NCBI RefSeq assembly: GCF_014268495.2
Contig: NZ_CP077087.1
Coordinates: 3,971,501-4,035,500 of the forward strand
Length of the DNA: 64,000 nucleotides
Direction: 5' to 3'
Source of the DNA: Pseudomonas monsensis
Lineage (GTDB): Bacteria; Pseudomonadota; Gammaproteobacteria; Pseudomonadales; Pseudomonadaceae
The position numbers were made by a program, and so were the translations under genes. Under the pieces are notes generated by a model. That model saw only the letters and a list, made by a program, of their open reading frames with translations. It searched no databases and was not told the DNA's origin. This document shows, one piece after another, positions 1 to 8,424 of the stretch. Numbering within the stretch: position 1 is the stretch's first letter; each line of letters opens with the position of its first letter.

Positions 1-80
1 CTCCAGCCGACGCCGAGGCCTTTGGGTTGCCAGATGACAAGGGTAATGGTCAGCAGGAAAATCAGTGACGCAGCGAGCAT
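1..80 (-). CDS. arsB: Arsenical efflux pump ArsB, N-terminus only (partial)
   Basis: The reverse strand starts at an ATG at position 80 and reads through the left edge, giving 26 residues. They include the first transmembrane segment (MLAASLIFLLTITLVIW) followed by QPKGLGVGW. This closely matches the start of ArsB-type arsenite/antimonite antiporters, inner-membrane proteins of about 430 residues that expel As(III), alone or with ArsA. The FMN reductase upstream lies on the same strand with a REPIN between them. Only the N-terminus is visible, so the rest of the ars operon cannot be assessed. Confidence 0.8.
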   Translation of the reverse strand, partial: MLAASLIFLLTITLVIWQPKGLGVGW

Positions 81-124
81 CCGCAACAGCCTTAATAAAT
101 GGAAAATAAGCCAAACCACAAAAA

Positions 125-211
125 TGTGGGAACGAGCTTGCTCGCGAAAGCGAACTGTCAGTCACCAAAGGTGTGGCTGATGGCCCTTTCGCGAGTAAGC
201 TCGCTCCCACA
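125..211. repeat. REPIN (inverted REP pair)
   Basis: TGTGGGAACGAGCTTGCTCG at the left is matched by its imperfect inverse (GCGAGTAAGCTCGCTCCCACA) at the right, about 40 bp apart. This is the inward-facing doublet usual for Pseudomonas REPINs. It lies between the reductase and arsB and could act as a transcript-stabilising or attenuating hairpin. Confidence 0.85.
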
Positions 212-242
212 TGATCTCTGTTTTACCGCCGATCTGACCAGA

Positions 243-800
243 TTATTTCTTGTGTTGCTCCACGAACTGCCCATACGCATTGATGAAATTCTGCAGGAAT
301 GGTTTCACCGAGTCGCTCAACTTGCCCGCCTCGTCAAATGCCGAACCCGCGCCACCCAGATACGCTTCCGGCTGCTGCATGCACGGCACATTGAGAAACA
401 CGAAGGACTGACGCAGATGCTGGTTGGCGCCAAAACCGCCAATCGCCCCCGGCGACACGCTGATTACCGCACCCGGCTTACCGCTCCAGACGCTTTTGCC
501 ATACGGCCGTGAACCCACGTCAATCGCATTCTTCAACGGTGCCGGCACCGAGCGGTTATATTCCGGGGTGACAAACAGCACCGCGTCGGAAGAGCCTACT
601 TCTTGGCGGAAAGTGCTGTAGGCTGCCGGCGGTGAATCGCCGTCAATGTCTTCGTTATAGAGTGGCAGGTCGCCAATTTCGACAATCTTCAGTTTGAGGT
701 TCGCCGGTGCCAGCTCGGCCAGCGCCAGTGCGACTTTGCGGTTGATCGATGCTTTGCGCAGGCTGCCGACGACTACAGCGACGTTGTAGACATTGCTCAT
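243..800 (-). CDS. NAD(P)H-dependent FMN reductase (ChrR/YieF-like)
   Basis: This 185-residue flavodoxin-like protein belongs to the NADPH-dependent FMN reductase family. The N-terminal phosphate-binding loop GSLRKASINRK follows the first beta strand, and the family signature TPEYNRSVPAPLKNAID lies near residue 80. Relatives such as E. coli YieF/ChrR reduce quinones, chromate or FMN in the cytoplasm. The length is normal for the family. It is followed on the same strand by a REPIN and arsB; ars operons often carry flavin reductases, but this one lacks the longer ArsH form, so a link to arsenic is only inferred. Confidence 0.85.
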   Translation of the reverse strand: MSNVYNVAVVVGSLRKASINRKVALALAELAPANLKLKIVEIGDLPLYNEDIDGDSPPAAYSTFRQEVGSSDAVLFVTPEYNRSVPAPLKNAIDVGSRPYGKSVWSGKPGAVISVSPGAIGGFGANQHLRQSFVFLNVPCMQQPEAYLGGAGSAFDEAGKLSDSVKPFLQNFINAYGQFVEQHKK

Positions 801-983
801 GGAAGACTCTCGACTGTCCGTGGGAAGAGCCTGTAGTTATAGATGATTCGATGACAGTTTCACCAGCGCGCAAGGGAAATTCCTCCGCACTGATTATTTT
901 TTTCCTGTAGGAAAACTTACAGGGCTTGATGAAGGTCTACCAAGCCGCAAATCAAGCGTTTTATCTCCAGAGGTTCTAAGCAG

Positions 984-1220
984 ATGGCAGCAGTACTCGT
1001 CGGTCAGTTCCATGCAAGAGATGCGGAAGGCCGCGTTTATTCCGTGCATGAGTTCCAGGAATCCACCCCGTCGGCAGACGGTCTCACCGGCATGGAGCCT
1101 GTCACCACCTACAAACTGGCGATTGGCGATCGCGTCAAAAAGCTCAGTGACAATGAGTTTTTGCTGGTTCAGTCGGACATCACCCTGATCCGCGAACCCG
1201 AGCCAACCGTCGCTCAATAA
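984..1220 (+). CDS. Small conserved hypothetical protein (78 aa)
   Basis: This is a short soluble protein with no signal peptide or membrane segment. An AGAGG motif sits about 10 bases before the ATG. The composition is coherent, with an acidic stretch and hydrophobic beta-like segments such as DRVKKLSDNEFLLVQSD. I recall similar short proteins of unknown function in other Pseudomonas, but cannot name a domain. It is monocistronic between the reductase (divergent) and the LysR gene downstream. The upstream gap holds a small hairpin, CCTGTA..TACAGG, near 906-925. Confidence 0.7.
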   Translation: MAAVLVGQFHARDAEGRVYSVHEFQESTPSADGLTGMEPVTTYKLAIGDRVKKLSDNEFLLVQSDITLIREPEPTVAQ

Positions 1221-1305
1221 CACCTCGTTATGAGCAGAAGTCATATGCGCAGAGTTGGGGTAGGATTCAGCCTCTGACCCCACCTGCTGAACATGGACTT
1301 CACGC

Positions 1306-2199
1306 ATGCGTTTACGTCATATCGAAGTGATTCGGGCGCTCTTGCAGACCGGTCACCTGGGCACGGCCGCCGAATGGCTGCAATTGCCGCTGACCGACGT
1401 TGAAGCGCGCTTGCGTGAAGCCGAGAGTGAGTTGGGGTTCATGCTGTTCGCCAGCGTGCGCGGACGCTTGCAGGCAACGCCCGAAGCCCGGGCATTGCAG
1501 GTGGAAATCGCCCATGTCTATGAAGCGCTGGAGCCAGTGCAGCGTCTGGCCAGCAGCCTCAAGCAATACCTCGCCCCGCCCCTGCGCATCATCGGCACTC
1601 CGCCGCTGGCGCAACAATTACTGCCACAAAGCCTTGCCGCCCTGCGCCGGCGCCTGCCTGACGCACCGTGCACCTTGCTTGGCGCATCAACCCGCGACAT
1701 CGTCCGCAGCCTGTTGCTGCGCGAAAGCGATCTGGGCCTGAGCCTGCACGACCCCGAACACCCCGACATCCACGCCCGGCCACTGGCCCAAGGCAAGTTG
1801 CAGTTGCTCGCTCCCCACGGCTGGCTGCAACCGAAGCAAAAGTACATTTCCCTGCAGGACCTCGCCGGTCAGGCGATGATCGGCCTCGAAGGCCACGACC
1901 CGCTGAGCCCGGCACTGGAAAACAAGCTCCAGGCCCTGCGGCCTGTGCCGAGCATCCAGACCCGGGTGCAAACCCACCAGATGATGCGCAGCATGGTCGA
2001 GGCCGGCGAAGGGCTGGCCATCGTCGACCCGTTCACCGCCCTTGGCGCAAGGGCCGGCGGGCTGGACGTGTGCCCGTTGTCACCGGCAGTGCCGATCAGC
2101 CTGTACGCGCTGACCTGCAAACACGCGGCCACGCCTTCTGCGATTCAGACCCTGCTGGCAATCGTCACGGAACAAGCCGAGGCGATGCTGTCGAGCTGA
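1306..2199 (+). CDS. LysR-family transcriptional regulator
   Basis: This 297-residue protein has an N-terminal winged helix-turn-helix (residues 1-60, starting MRLRHIEVIRALLQTGHLGT) and a C-terminal LysR substrate-binding domain (about 90-295). The length is typical of LTTRs. The HTH is somewhat divergent (AAEWLQLPLTDVEARLREAE), lacking the usual SQPALS core, so DNA contacts may be atypical. Its 3' end overlaps the convergent GNAT gene by 35 bp. No divergent target gene is adjacent, so the regulon is unknown. Confidence 0.85.
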   Translation: MRLRHIEVIRALLQTGHLGTAAEWLQLPLTDVEARLREAESELGFMLFASVRGRLQATPEARALQVEIAHVYEALEPVQRLASSLKQYLAPPLRIIGTPPLAQQLLPQSLAALRRRLPDAPCTLLGASTRDIVRSLLLRESDLGLSLHDPEHPDIHARPLAQGKLQLLAPHGWLQPKQKYISLQDLAGQAMIGLEGHDPLSPALENKLQALRPVPSIQTRVQTHQMMRSMVEAGEGLAIVDPFTALGARAGGLDVCPLSPAVPISLYALTCKHAATPSAIQTLLAIVTEQAEAMLSS

Positions 2200-2779
2200 G
2201 CGGGCGCTCCAGCGGATTATCGAACAATCGATACCAGAACAGCGCCACTTCGGCGGTGTTCGGATCGATGCCGCGATAACGCAAATGGTCGATACCGCCA
2301 ATCACATAACCGCAACGCTCATACAGCCGACAGGCGCCGAGGTTGTTGTTCTGGGTTTCCAGCATGATCCCCGGCAGCTTCTTTTTGCGGCTCCAGAACT
2401 GCGCGACATCCAGCAACGCCTTGGCCACACCGTGCCGACGGGCCGGGGCATGCACCGCCAGTTCGTCGATATGGGCGAAGCCGTTCCAGTTGGTACTGAT
2501 CACCAGATGACCGACCGGCTCGTCATCCAGATACGCCATGAAGATCGCGCTGTCGGGCGCATTGTGAAAGGCGCTGAACTCCTCCGGATCGATGCCGTAG
2601 CACTTGCGGTACGGCACGATCGGCGTCACCTGCCACTGCTCGACCGGTGCGCCGACCACCGCGGCCCCATACGCAACCACTTCAAAACTGAAGTCGCTGC
2701 CCCAGATATAAGGCGCAAAGCCCTCATCGGCGACCCGCACCGACAGCCCTGGGTATTTCGGATTCATGACCGGTTGCAT
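2165..2779 (-). CDS. GNAT-family N-acetyltransferase
   Basis: The C-terminal half has the GNAT fold: the stretch HIDELAVHAPARRHGVAKAL carries the acetyl-CoA pyrophosphate-binding motif (R-x-x-G-V/I-A), followed by NNLGACRLYERCGYVIGG, the motif B helix and strand. It resembles streptothricin-acetyltransferase-like proteins, but the substrate is unknown. I chose the ATG at 2779 because GAGGA lies 11 bases upstream. An upstream ATG at 2797 overlaps the ldcA stop codon (ATGA) and would give 210 residues. It lies directly downstream of ldcA on the same strand, so it is probably cotranscribed; a polyamine or amine substrate is plausible but unproven. Confidence 0.85.
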   Translation of the reverse strand: MQPVMNPKYPGLSVRVADEGFAPYIWGSDFSFEVVAYGAAVVGAPVEQWQVTPIVPYRKCYGIDPEEFSAFHNAPDSAIFMAYLDDEPVGHLVISTNWNGFAHIDELAVHAPARRHGVAKALLDVAQFWSRKKKLPGIMLETQNNNLGACRLYERCGYVIGGIDHLRYRGIDPNTAEVALFWYRLFDNPLERPLSSTASPRLVP

Positions 2780-2793
2780 ACTCGGGAAAGTCC

Positions 2794-5049
2794 TCATTCC
2801 TTGACGCAATCGACGGTGTAGAACCGCCCATTGCCTTCATCTTCATGTTGCAGTCCATGCACATCAGCGACAAAACCGGGAAAGCTGCTATCGAACGTGC
2901 GGGCAAACTTCAGGTAGTCGATGATCGAGCGGGTGGCTTCGGTGAAGCGCTCGCCGGGCATGATCAACGGAATACCCGGCGGATACGGCACCAGCATCAC
3001 CGCCGCGATCCGCCCCTCCAGCTCATCTATCGGCACCGCTTCGACTTCGCCACGCACCAGATGATCATAGGCGTGGGCCGGTTTCATGGCGATTTCCGGC
3101 AGTACCGTGTACATGCGTTTAAGGTGTCTGGCCGTGGCATTGCTGCGATAGCAGGCATGCAATTGATCGCACAGATCGCGCAGGCCCATGCCGCGATAAC
3201 GCGTGCTGTCTTGTTGTGCAACGCACGGCAGGCAGGTTTCGAGACGGACGTTGGCATCGTAACTGCGCTTGAATTCCAGCAATTCAGTAAGCAGCGTGCT
3301 CCATTTGCCTTTGGTGATGCCCATCGAAAACAGCACCAGGAACGAATACAGACCGGTCTTTTCCACCACCAGCCCACGCTCCCAGAGGAACTTGCTGACC
3401 ACCGCCGCCGGGATGCCCTTCTCGCTCAACGCACCGCCGGCGTTCAACCCCGGCATCACCAGGGTGACTTTGATGGGGTCGAGCAGCACGTAGTCGTCAC
3501 TGACTTCACCAAACCCGTGCCATTCGGCCTCCGGCTGCAACAGCCAGTCTTCGGTCTGCACGCGGTCGATACCTTCGACCCCCGGCGGTTGCCAGATCGA
3601 GAACCACCAGTCATCGGCGGCAATGTGCTGCCGCAGATTAGCCAACGCCCGGCGGAAGCTCAGGGCTTCGTCGAAGGTTTCCTGCAACAGCGAGCGCCCG
3701 GCCGGGCCTTCCATCATCGCCGATGCCACGTCCAGCGAAGCAATGATGCTGTACTGCGGCGAGGTCGAGATGTGCATCATGAACGCTTCGTTGAAACGAT
3801 CACGGTCCAGTTGCCGCGCCCCGCCGTCCTGCACGTGAATCATCGAAGCCTGACTGAACGCGGCGAGCAGTTTGTGCGTGGAATGGGTGGTGAACACCAG
3901 CGGGCTGGTTTCGCTGCGCGAGGTGGCCATGCCGTAGCGACCGGCGAAGAACTCGTGAAACGCCGCGTAGGCGTACCAGGCTTCGTCGAAATGCAGCACT
4001 TCGACGCTGTTGCCCAGGTTCTGCTTGATCAGCTCGGCGTTGTAGCACAAGCCGTCGTAGGTTGAGTTGGTGACCACCGCCAGTTTGACTTTCGGCTCAC
4101 GCCCCTTGGTCAACGGGCTGGCCTCGATCTTGGCCTGAATCGATTCGCGACTGAATTCACTCAGCGGAATCGGGCCGATGATCCCCAGTTCATTGCGCTC
4201 CGGACACAGGTACAGCGGGATTGCGCCGGTCATGATGATCGCGTGCAGCACCGATTTGTGACAGTTGCGATCAACCAGTACCAGGTCGTCGCGACCGACC
4301 ATCGAGTGCCAGACAATCTTGTTGGCGGTCGAGGTGCCATTGATCACGAAAAAGGTGTGGTCGGCGCCGAAGTTGCGCGCCGCGCGGGCTTCCGCTTCAG
4401 CGAGGGGGCCAGTGTGGTCGAGCAGCGAACCGAGCTCCGGTACGGACACCGACAAATCCGAACGCAGGGTATTTTCCCCGAAGAACTGATGAAACGCCTG
4501 CCCCACCGGACTCTTGTGATACGCCACACCGCCGCCGTGGCCTGGGGTGTGCCAGGAATAATTGGAGTCGGCTGTGTGCTGCACCAGCGCCTTGAAAAAT
4601 GGCGGCAGCAAACCATCCAGATACTTGCGCGCCGCCCGCGCCACTTGCCGGGCGAGGAACGGCACGGTGTCTTCGAACAGATACAGGATGCCGCGCAGTT
4701 GATTGAGCTCGGCCATGGCATCGGCCGGGGCGTTTTCCAGGGTGACCTGTTCGCCCAGGGCAAAGATCGGCAGATCCGGTGCGCGCACCCGCGCCAGGCC
4801 GATCAGTTCGGCCATGTTCTGCAATAAATGGGAGTTCGTGCTGGCGTCTTCGGCAGCGATCAGCATGCACGCCAGACCATGATGGGTCGAAGCCACCAAC
4901 CGCCCTTCGGTGTAATCGGTGGCCGAAACGATATTGAAACCTTCCTGCTCCAACTCGCGGGCGATGCCACGGATACGGTCACCGGCGACCGTGTCGGCCT
5001 TGATGTCGCGGTGGACGATCAACACCGGAAACTTCAAATCTTTGTACAT
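2794..5049 (-). CDS. ldcA: Lysine decarboxylase LdcA (Orn/Lys/Arg decarboxylase family)
   Basis: This 751-residue PLP enzyme is nearly collinear with P. aeruginosa LdcA, once annotated as an arginine decarboxylase. It converts lysine to cadaverine in the cytoplasm. An N-terminal response-regulator-like wing domain (MYKDLKFPVLIVHRDIKADT) is followed by the aspartate-aminotransferase-fold domain. The PLP-binding lysine lies in THSTHKLLAAFSQ (about residue 393), and the C-terminal domain ends in YTVDCVKE. I start at the ATG at 5049 because the conserved family start MYKDLKF lies there. The GNAT gene follows without a gap. In P. aeruginosa this enzyme responds to ArgR and feeds lysine catabolism. 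Confidence 0.95.
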   Translation of the reverse strand: MYKDLKFPVLIVHRDIKADTVAGDRIRGIARELEQEGFNIVSATDYTEGRLVASTHHGLACMLIAAEDASTNSHLLQNMAELIGLARVRAPDLPIFALGEQVTLENAPADAMAELNQLRGILYLFEDTVPFLARQVARAARKYLDGLLPPFFKALVQHTADSNYSWHTPGHGGGVAYHKSPVGQAFHQFFGENTLRSDLSVSVPELGSLLDHTGPLAEAEARAARNFGADHTFFVINGTSTANKIVWHSMVGRDDLVLVDRNCHKSVLHAIIMTGAIPLYLCPERNELGIIGPIPLSEFSRESIQAKIEASPLTKGREPKVKLAVVTNSTYDGLCYNAELIKQNLGNSVEVLHFDEAWYAYAAFHEFFAGRYGMATSRSETSPLVFTTHSTHKLLAAFSQASMIHVQDGGARQLDRDRFNEAFMMHISTSPQYSIIASLDVASAMMEGPAGRSLLQETFDEALSFRRALANLRQHIAADDWWFSIWQPPGVEGIDRVQTEDWLLQPEAEWHGFGEVSDDYVLLDPIKVTLVMPGLNAGGALSEKGIPAAVVSKFLWERGLVVEKTGLYSFLVLFSMGITKGKWSTLLTELLEFKRSYDANVRLETCLPCVAQQDSTRYRGMGLRDLCDQLHACYRSNATARHLKRMYTVLPEIAMKPAHAYDHLVRGEVEAVPIDELEGRIAAVMLVPYPPGIPLIMPGERFTEATRSIIDYLKFARTFDSSFPGFVADVHGLQHEDEGNGRFYTVDCVKE

Positions 5050-5162
5050 GAGGCTCAGTGTCCTGAGGCGGCGGATCAATGTCTGCCAATGCACTCAGGG
5101 TAGAGGGTTGCAGCGAAAGTGGCGAGGGTGGCCAGTTGGCTTCATGACACCTGACCTGACTT

Positions 5163-5194
5163 TTGTGGCGAGAGAGCTTGCTCCCTCACCACAG
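5163..5194. repeat. Single REP element (GTGGCGAGRGAGC family)
   Basis: TTGTGGCGAGAGAGCTTGCT with its complementary half CCCTCACCACA forms one imperfect hairpin just downstream of dnaQ. It belongs to a different REP sequence family from the GGGAGCGAGC elements elsewhere in the window. Confidence 0.7.
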
Positions 5195-5202
5195 GGACAG
5201 GG

Positions 5203-5961
5203 TCAAGCCTGCGCGTCAGCCTCGGCGATCTGCGTCCACAACGCCGGCCCGCCCGCCGATTTAGCAATGATCTCCAGCCGCGCCATATGCGCCGCCAGCT
5301 CTTCTTCCGTCGCCCGAATGATCCGCGCGGGCTGGCGATCGGCCGGCAGACGCCGGATCTCGGTGGCGGAGTTGTCCGCCCCCTCTCCTGTGCCATTGCC
5401 GTCGGAAGCGTTACCGGCCAGCGACAGACTGGTCTGGCCACCGGTCATGGTCAGGTAGACGTCGGCGAGAATCTCCGAGTCGAGCAAGGCGCCGTGCAGT
5501 TCACGGCCGGAGTTGTCGACGCCATAACGTTTGCACAACGCATCGAGGCTGTTGCGCTGCCCCGGGTGACGTTCCCGGGCCATCATCAGGGTGTCGAGGA
5601 TCGAACAGTGCCGGGTGATGTCAGCGCGATCGTGCTGGCCCATCAAGGCGAATTCGTTGTTGATGAAGCCAACGTCGAACGCCGCGTTATGGATGATCAG
5701 CTGCGCGCCGTTGATGAACTCGAAAAACTCGTCGGCCACCTCGGCGAAACGCGGTTTGCCGACGAGGAATTCGTTGGTGATGCCGTGAACGCCGATCGCG
5801 CCTTCGTCACTCTCGCGATCCGGTTGCAGATAGACGTGAAAGTGCCGGCCCGTGAGGCGCCGACCGATCAGTTCGACACAGCCGATTTCAATGATCCGGT
5901 GACCATCGGTCACCGGCATGCCGGTGGTTTCGGTATCGAGTACAACGGATCTGGTGGCCAT
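5203..5961 (-). CDS. dnaQ: DNA polymerase III epsilon subunit (proofreading exonuclease)
   Basis: This 252-residue DEDDh 3'-5' exonuclease carries Exo I VVLDTETTGMP (catalytic Asp and Glu, residues 9-11), Exo II with HNAAFDVGFIN, and Exo III HGALLDSEILADVY. It edits mismatches inside the Pol III core with DnaE and HolE. The C-terminal tail after about residue 185 is the flexible segment that binds the polymerase subunit. The neighbouring rnhA lies upstream on the same strand with an outward-facing REP pair between them, the same pairing as in P. aeruginosa. Confidence 0.97.
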   Translation of the reverse strand: MATRSVVLDTETTGMPVTDGHRIIEIGCVELIGRRLTGRHFHVYLQPDRESDEGAIGVHGITNEFLVGKPRFAEVADEFFEFINGAQLIIHNAAFDVGFINNEFALMGQHDRADITRHCSILDTLMMARERHPGQRNSLDALCKRYGVDNSGRELHGALLDSEILADVYLTMTGGQTSLSLAGNASDGNGTGEGADNSATEIRRLPADRQPARIIRATEEELAAHMARLEIIAKSAGGPALWTQIAEADAQA

Positions 5962-6050
5962 CAGTGTTCAATTCTCAACGGGGTCATTCGTGCAAAAAAG
6001 CGGATGTTAACACGCTCGGCGGGGTGTTTCAGTCAGACCGTGGCGCGCCC

Positions 6051-6151
6051 TTCGCGAGCAAGCTCGCTCCCACATTGGAATGCATTCCAATTCAGGGAAG
6101 GGGCATCAGATCTGGAATGCATTTCCCTGTGGGAGCGAGCTTGCTCGCGAA
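6051..6151. repeat. Pair of REP elements in outward orientation
   Basis: TTCGCGAGCAAGCTCGCTCC at the left and GGAGCGAGCTTGCTCGCGAA at the right face opposite to the usual REPIN arrangement, with about 53 bp between them. The spacer has its own inverted GGAATGCATT repeat. The pair lies between rnhA and dnaQ, which share a strand. Confidence 0.8.
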
Positions 6152-6178
6152 TGGCCGCACCACGGTTCAGAAGCGAAA

Positions 6179-6640
6179 TCAGCTTTGCTTGTAGCCGCGC
6201 ACTTCATCCACGCCACGGTTGGCCAACTGGTCAGCCCGCTCGTTGCCGTGATGCCCGATGTGCCCGCGCACCCACTTCCAGGTGACCTTGTGGCGATTGA
6301 CCTGCTCGTCGAGCTCTTTCCACAGATCAGCATTTTTCACCGGTTCTTTCGCCGCTGTCTTCCAGCCGCGCTTCTTCCAGTTGGCCATCCACTCGTTGAT
6401 GCCTTTCATCACGTACTGCGAGTCGGTCACCAGCAATACTTCGCAGGGCCGCTTCAAGGCTTCGAGGCCACGGATGGCGCCGAGCAGTTCCATGCGGTTG
6501 TTGGTGGTATTGGCCTCGCCGCCCCACAGTTCCTTTTCGACGCCCTTGCACACCAGCAAGGCGCCCCAGCCGCCCGGACCGGGGTTGCCCTTGCAGGCGC
6601 CGTCGGTGAACAGTTCTACGCTATCGACGCTTTCGCTCAT
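6179..6640 (-). CDS. rnhA: Ribonuclease HI
   Basis: This 153-residue enzyme degrades RNA in RNA-DNA hybrids, removing R-loops and primers. Active-site carboxylates are visible in ELFTDGACKGNPGPGGWG (Asp12), NNRMELLGAIRGLEAL (Glu), LLVTDSQYVMKGI (Asp) and the C-terminal GNERADQLAN (Asp, with the loop histidine in GHIGHHGN). The family length is 150-155, so it is complete. The methyltransferase gene lies upstream on the same strand and dnaQ downstream, an arrangement conserved in Pseudomonas. Confidence 0.97.
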   Translation of the reverse strand: MSESVDSVELFTDGACKGNPGPGGWGALLVCKGVEKELWGGEANTTNNRMELLGAIRGLEALKRPCEVLLVTDSQYVMKGINEWMANWKKRGWKTAAKEPVKNADLWKELDEQVNRHKVTWKWVRGHIGHHGNERADQLANRGVDEVRGYKQS

Positions 6641-6732
6641 GCCAGTCTATCCAGAATAAATGCCTGCCTCGTCAATCGCGGATCGACGATGGCCGCAGCC
6701 GGAGCATGTCCGGCCACTTATAAAAAGAAGGT

Positions 6733-7491
6733 TTACGGTTCGATACGGCGGCGGTTGACCTTGGCCATCGGCAGCGGAATCAGCTTGCCCATCGGCTCGC
6801 GACGTTCCTGACGCACCGGTCGCAGGCCGACCACAATCTTGCGTGCCACCAATAAATAGAAACCGCCGCCCGACAGTTGCCAGTCACCGGCCTTGCGTTC
6901 CCAGCCGGCCAGACGGGCCTGCCACTTGGCTGACGCGAGCGGCGGACGATAGCACCCGAAGCGGCGTTTCTCCAGCGCAAAGCCCAGCAGATTGAGCCAG
7001 TCGGCCACTCGCGACGGCGAGATGCAACGGGCCTGACGCAAGGCGTCATGGGCGAAGACATGCCGCAATCCCCAGGTGCTCCAGGGGTTGATGCCGACGA
7101 TCAGCAAATGCCCGCCGGGGCGCACGCTGCTCGCGGCTTCGCGCAACAGGCCGTGGGGCGACAGACAGAAATCGAGGCCGTGCTGCATCACCACCACGTC
7201 GGCGGCATGCTCGCTCAGCGGCCAGGCCTGTTCTTCGCAGACGATCTCGACCCCGGGCAGCGGCGCGCCAAGGCGCACGTTGCGCTGAACCTGCGGTGCC
7301 GAGGGCGGGGTTTGCGCGGACGGGCCGTAATGCACCAGATAACCACCGAAGAAACGACCCAGCTCGTCTTCAAGCATGCGCCGCTCTTCGTCGAGCAGAA
7401 ATTGCCCGAGCGGCCCCGACAGCCATTCACGTGCGGCGCTGATCAATGCCAGCCAGTCCGGATCGGCCTGAGCGAACGCTTTATCGGTCAT
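6733..7491 (-). CDS. Class I SAM-dependent methyltransferase
   Basis: The protein is 252 residues. A long N-terminal helical region is followed by a methyltransferase core with LGAPLPGVEIVCEE and AADVVVMQHGLDFCLSPHGL, then VRPGGHLLIVGINPWSTWGL, the post-motif strand. The glycine-rich SAM motif I is degenerate. I start at the ATG at 7491 because GGAG lies 10 bases upstream; a start four codons earlier has none. It sits divergent from gloB across a 66-bp gap, the order seen in P. aeruginosa between gloB and rnhA. The substrate is unknown. Confidence 0.85.
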   Translation of the reverse strand: MTDKAFAQADPDWLALISAAREWLSGPLGQFLLDEERRMLEDELGRFFGGYLVHYGPSAQTPPSAPQVQRNVRLGAPLPGVEIVCEEQAWPLSEHAADVVVMQHGLDFCLSPHGLLREAASSVRPGGHLLIVGINPWSTWGLRHVFAHDALRQARCISPSRVADWLNLLGFALEKRRFGCYRPPLASAKWQARLAGWERKAGDWQLSGGGFYLLVARKIVVGLRPVRQERREPMGKLIPLPMAKVNRRRIEP

Positions 7492-7557
7492 GTCATTCTC
7501 CAACGCGCCAGGAACTACTAAGATGCGCCAATGTTTTCCGCTTGGCGAATTCCGACA

Positions 7558-8325
7558 ATGATACAGATCAGTGCCCTGCCCGCGTTCACCGACAACTACA
7601 TCTGGTTGTTACAGGATCACCGCTCCCAACGCTGTGCGGTGATCGACCCGGGCGACGCCGCGCCGGTGCTGGCGTGGCTCGACGCCCATCCGGGCTGGGT
7701 GTTGAGCGACATTCTGATCACCCACCACCATCATGACCACGTCGGCGGCGTCGAGCGCCTCAAGCAGGCCAGCGGCGCCACGGTCTATGGGCCGGCCAGC
7801 GAAAACATCCCGGCGCGCGACGTGGCGCTCAAGGACAACGACAGCGTCAGTGTGCTCGGCTGGGACTTCGCGGTCTATGCGGTGCCCGGTCACACCTTGG
7901 GACACATTGCCTATTACCACCACGGTCTGCTGTTTTGCGGCGACACCTTGTTTGCCGCCGGTTGTGGCCGCTTGTTCGAAGGGACGCCGGAGCAGATGCA
8001 CCATTCCCTGAGCCGTCTCGCCGCGTTGCCCGAAGATACGCTGGTCTACTGCACCCATGAATACACCCTGAGCAATCTCAAGTTTGCGGCTGCGGTGGAA
8101 CCGACCAACCCGGACATCGCCGCTCGTCTGGAAAAAGTCAGCCAGCAACGGCAAAACGGGGTCATGACCCTGCCCTCGACCCTGGCTCTGGAAAAGCTCA
8201 CCAACCCGTTTTTGCGGACCACTGAAACATTAGTTACACAAAAAGTGGACGAACGGGCAGGCGCTCAAAACCGGGCGCCGAGTGAGGTATTTGCTGCGCT
8301 GCGAGCCTGGAAAGATAAATTCTAA
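7558..8325 (+). CDS. gloB: Hydroxyacylglutathione hydrolase (glyoxalase II)
   Basis: This 255-residue metallo-beta-lactamase-fold thioesterase hydrolyses S-D-lactoylglutathione to D-lactate and glutathione, the second step of methylglyoxal detoxification. The metal-binding motif THHHHDHVGG lies at about residues 54-63, with VPGHTLGHIAYY and FCGDTLFAAGCGRLFEG supplying further ligands. The C-terminal glyoxalase II domain includes CTHEYTLSNLKFA. I chose the ATG at 7558 (MIQISALPAFTDNYIW), the conserved family start; a nearer-5' ATG adds nine unconserved residues. It is divergent from the methyltransferase gene and followed by mltD on the same strand. Confidence 0.96.
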   Translation: MIQISALPAFTDNYIWLLQDHRSQRCAVIDPGDAAPVLAWLDAHPGWVLSDILITHHHHDHVGGVERLKQASGATVYGPASENIPARDVALKDNDSVSVLGWDFAVYAVPGHTLGHIAYYHHGLLFCGDTLFAAGCGRLFEGTPEQMHHSLSRLAALPEDTLVYCTHEYTLSNLKFAAAVEPTNPDIAARLEKVSQQRQNGVMTLPSTLALEKLTNPFLRTTETLVTQKVDERAGAQNRAPSEVFAALRAWKDKF

Positions 8326-8359
8326 GTGACTCACCAGCTGGTACAAAAATTCTGAATGG

Positions 8360-8388
8360 TTGACCGCAGGGGGTGCGCTTTCTAGAAT
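8360..8388 (+). promoter_or_regulatory. Sigma-70 promoter of mltD
   Basis: A -35 box TTGACC at 8360-8365 and a -10 box TAGAAT at 8383-8388 are separated by exactly 17 bp. The predicted start is near 8395, about 30 bases before the mltD ATG. This indicates mltD can be transcribed independently of gloB. Confidence 0.65.
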
Positions 8389-8424
8389 CGCCCGACATTT
8401 TTGCCCGGAACTTACTTCCAGCCA

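Noticed and set aside
2845..4065. A 406-codon frame antisense to ldcA
   Set aside because: Shadow of a conserved decarboxylase gene; low-complexity His/Arg/Gln-rich translation with no motif.
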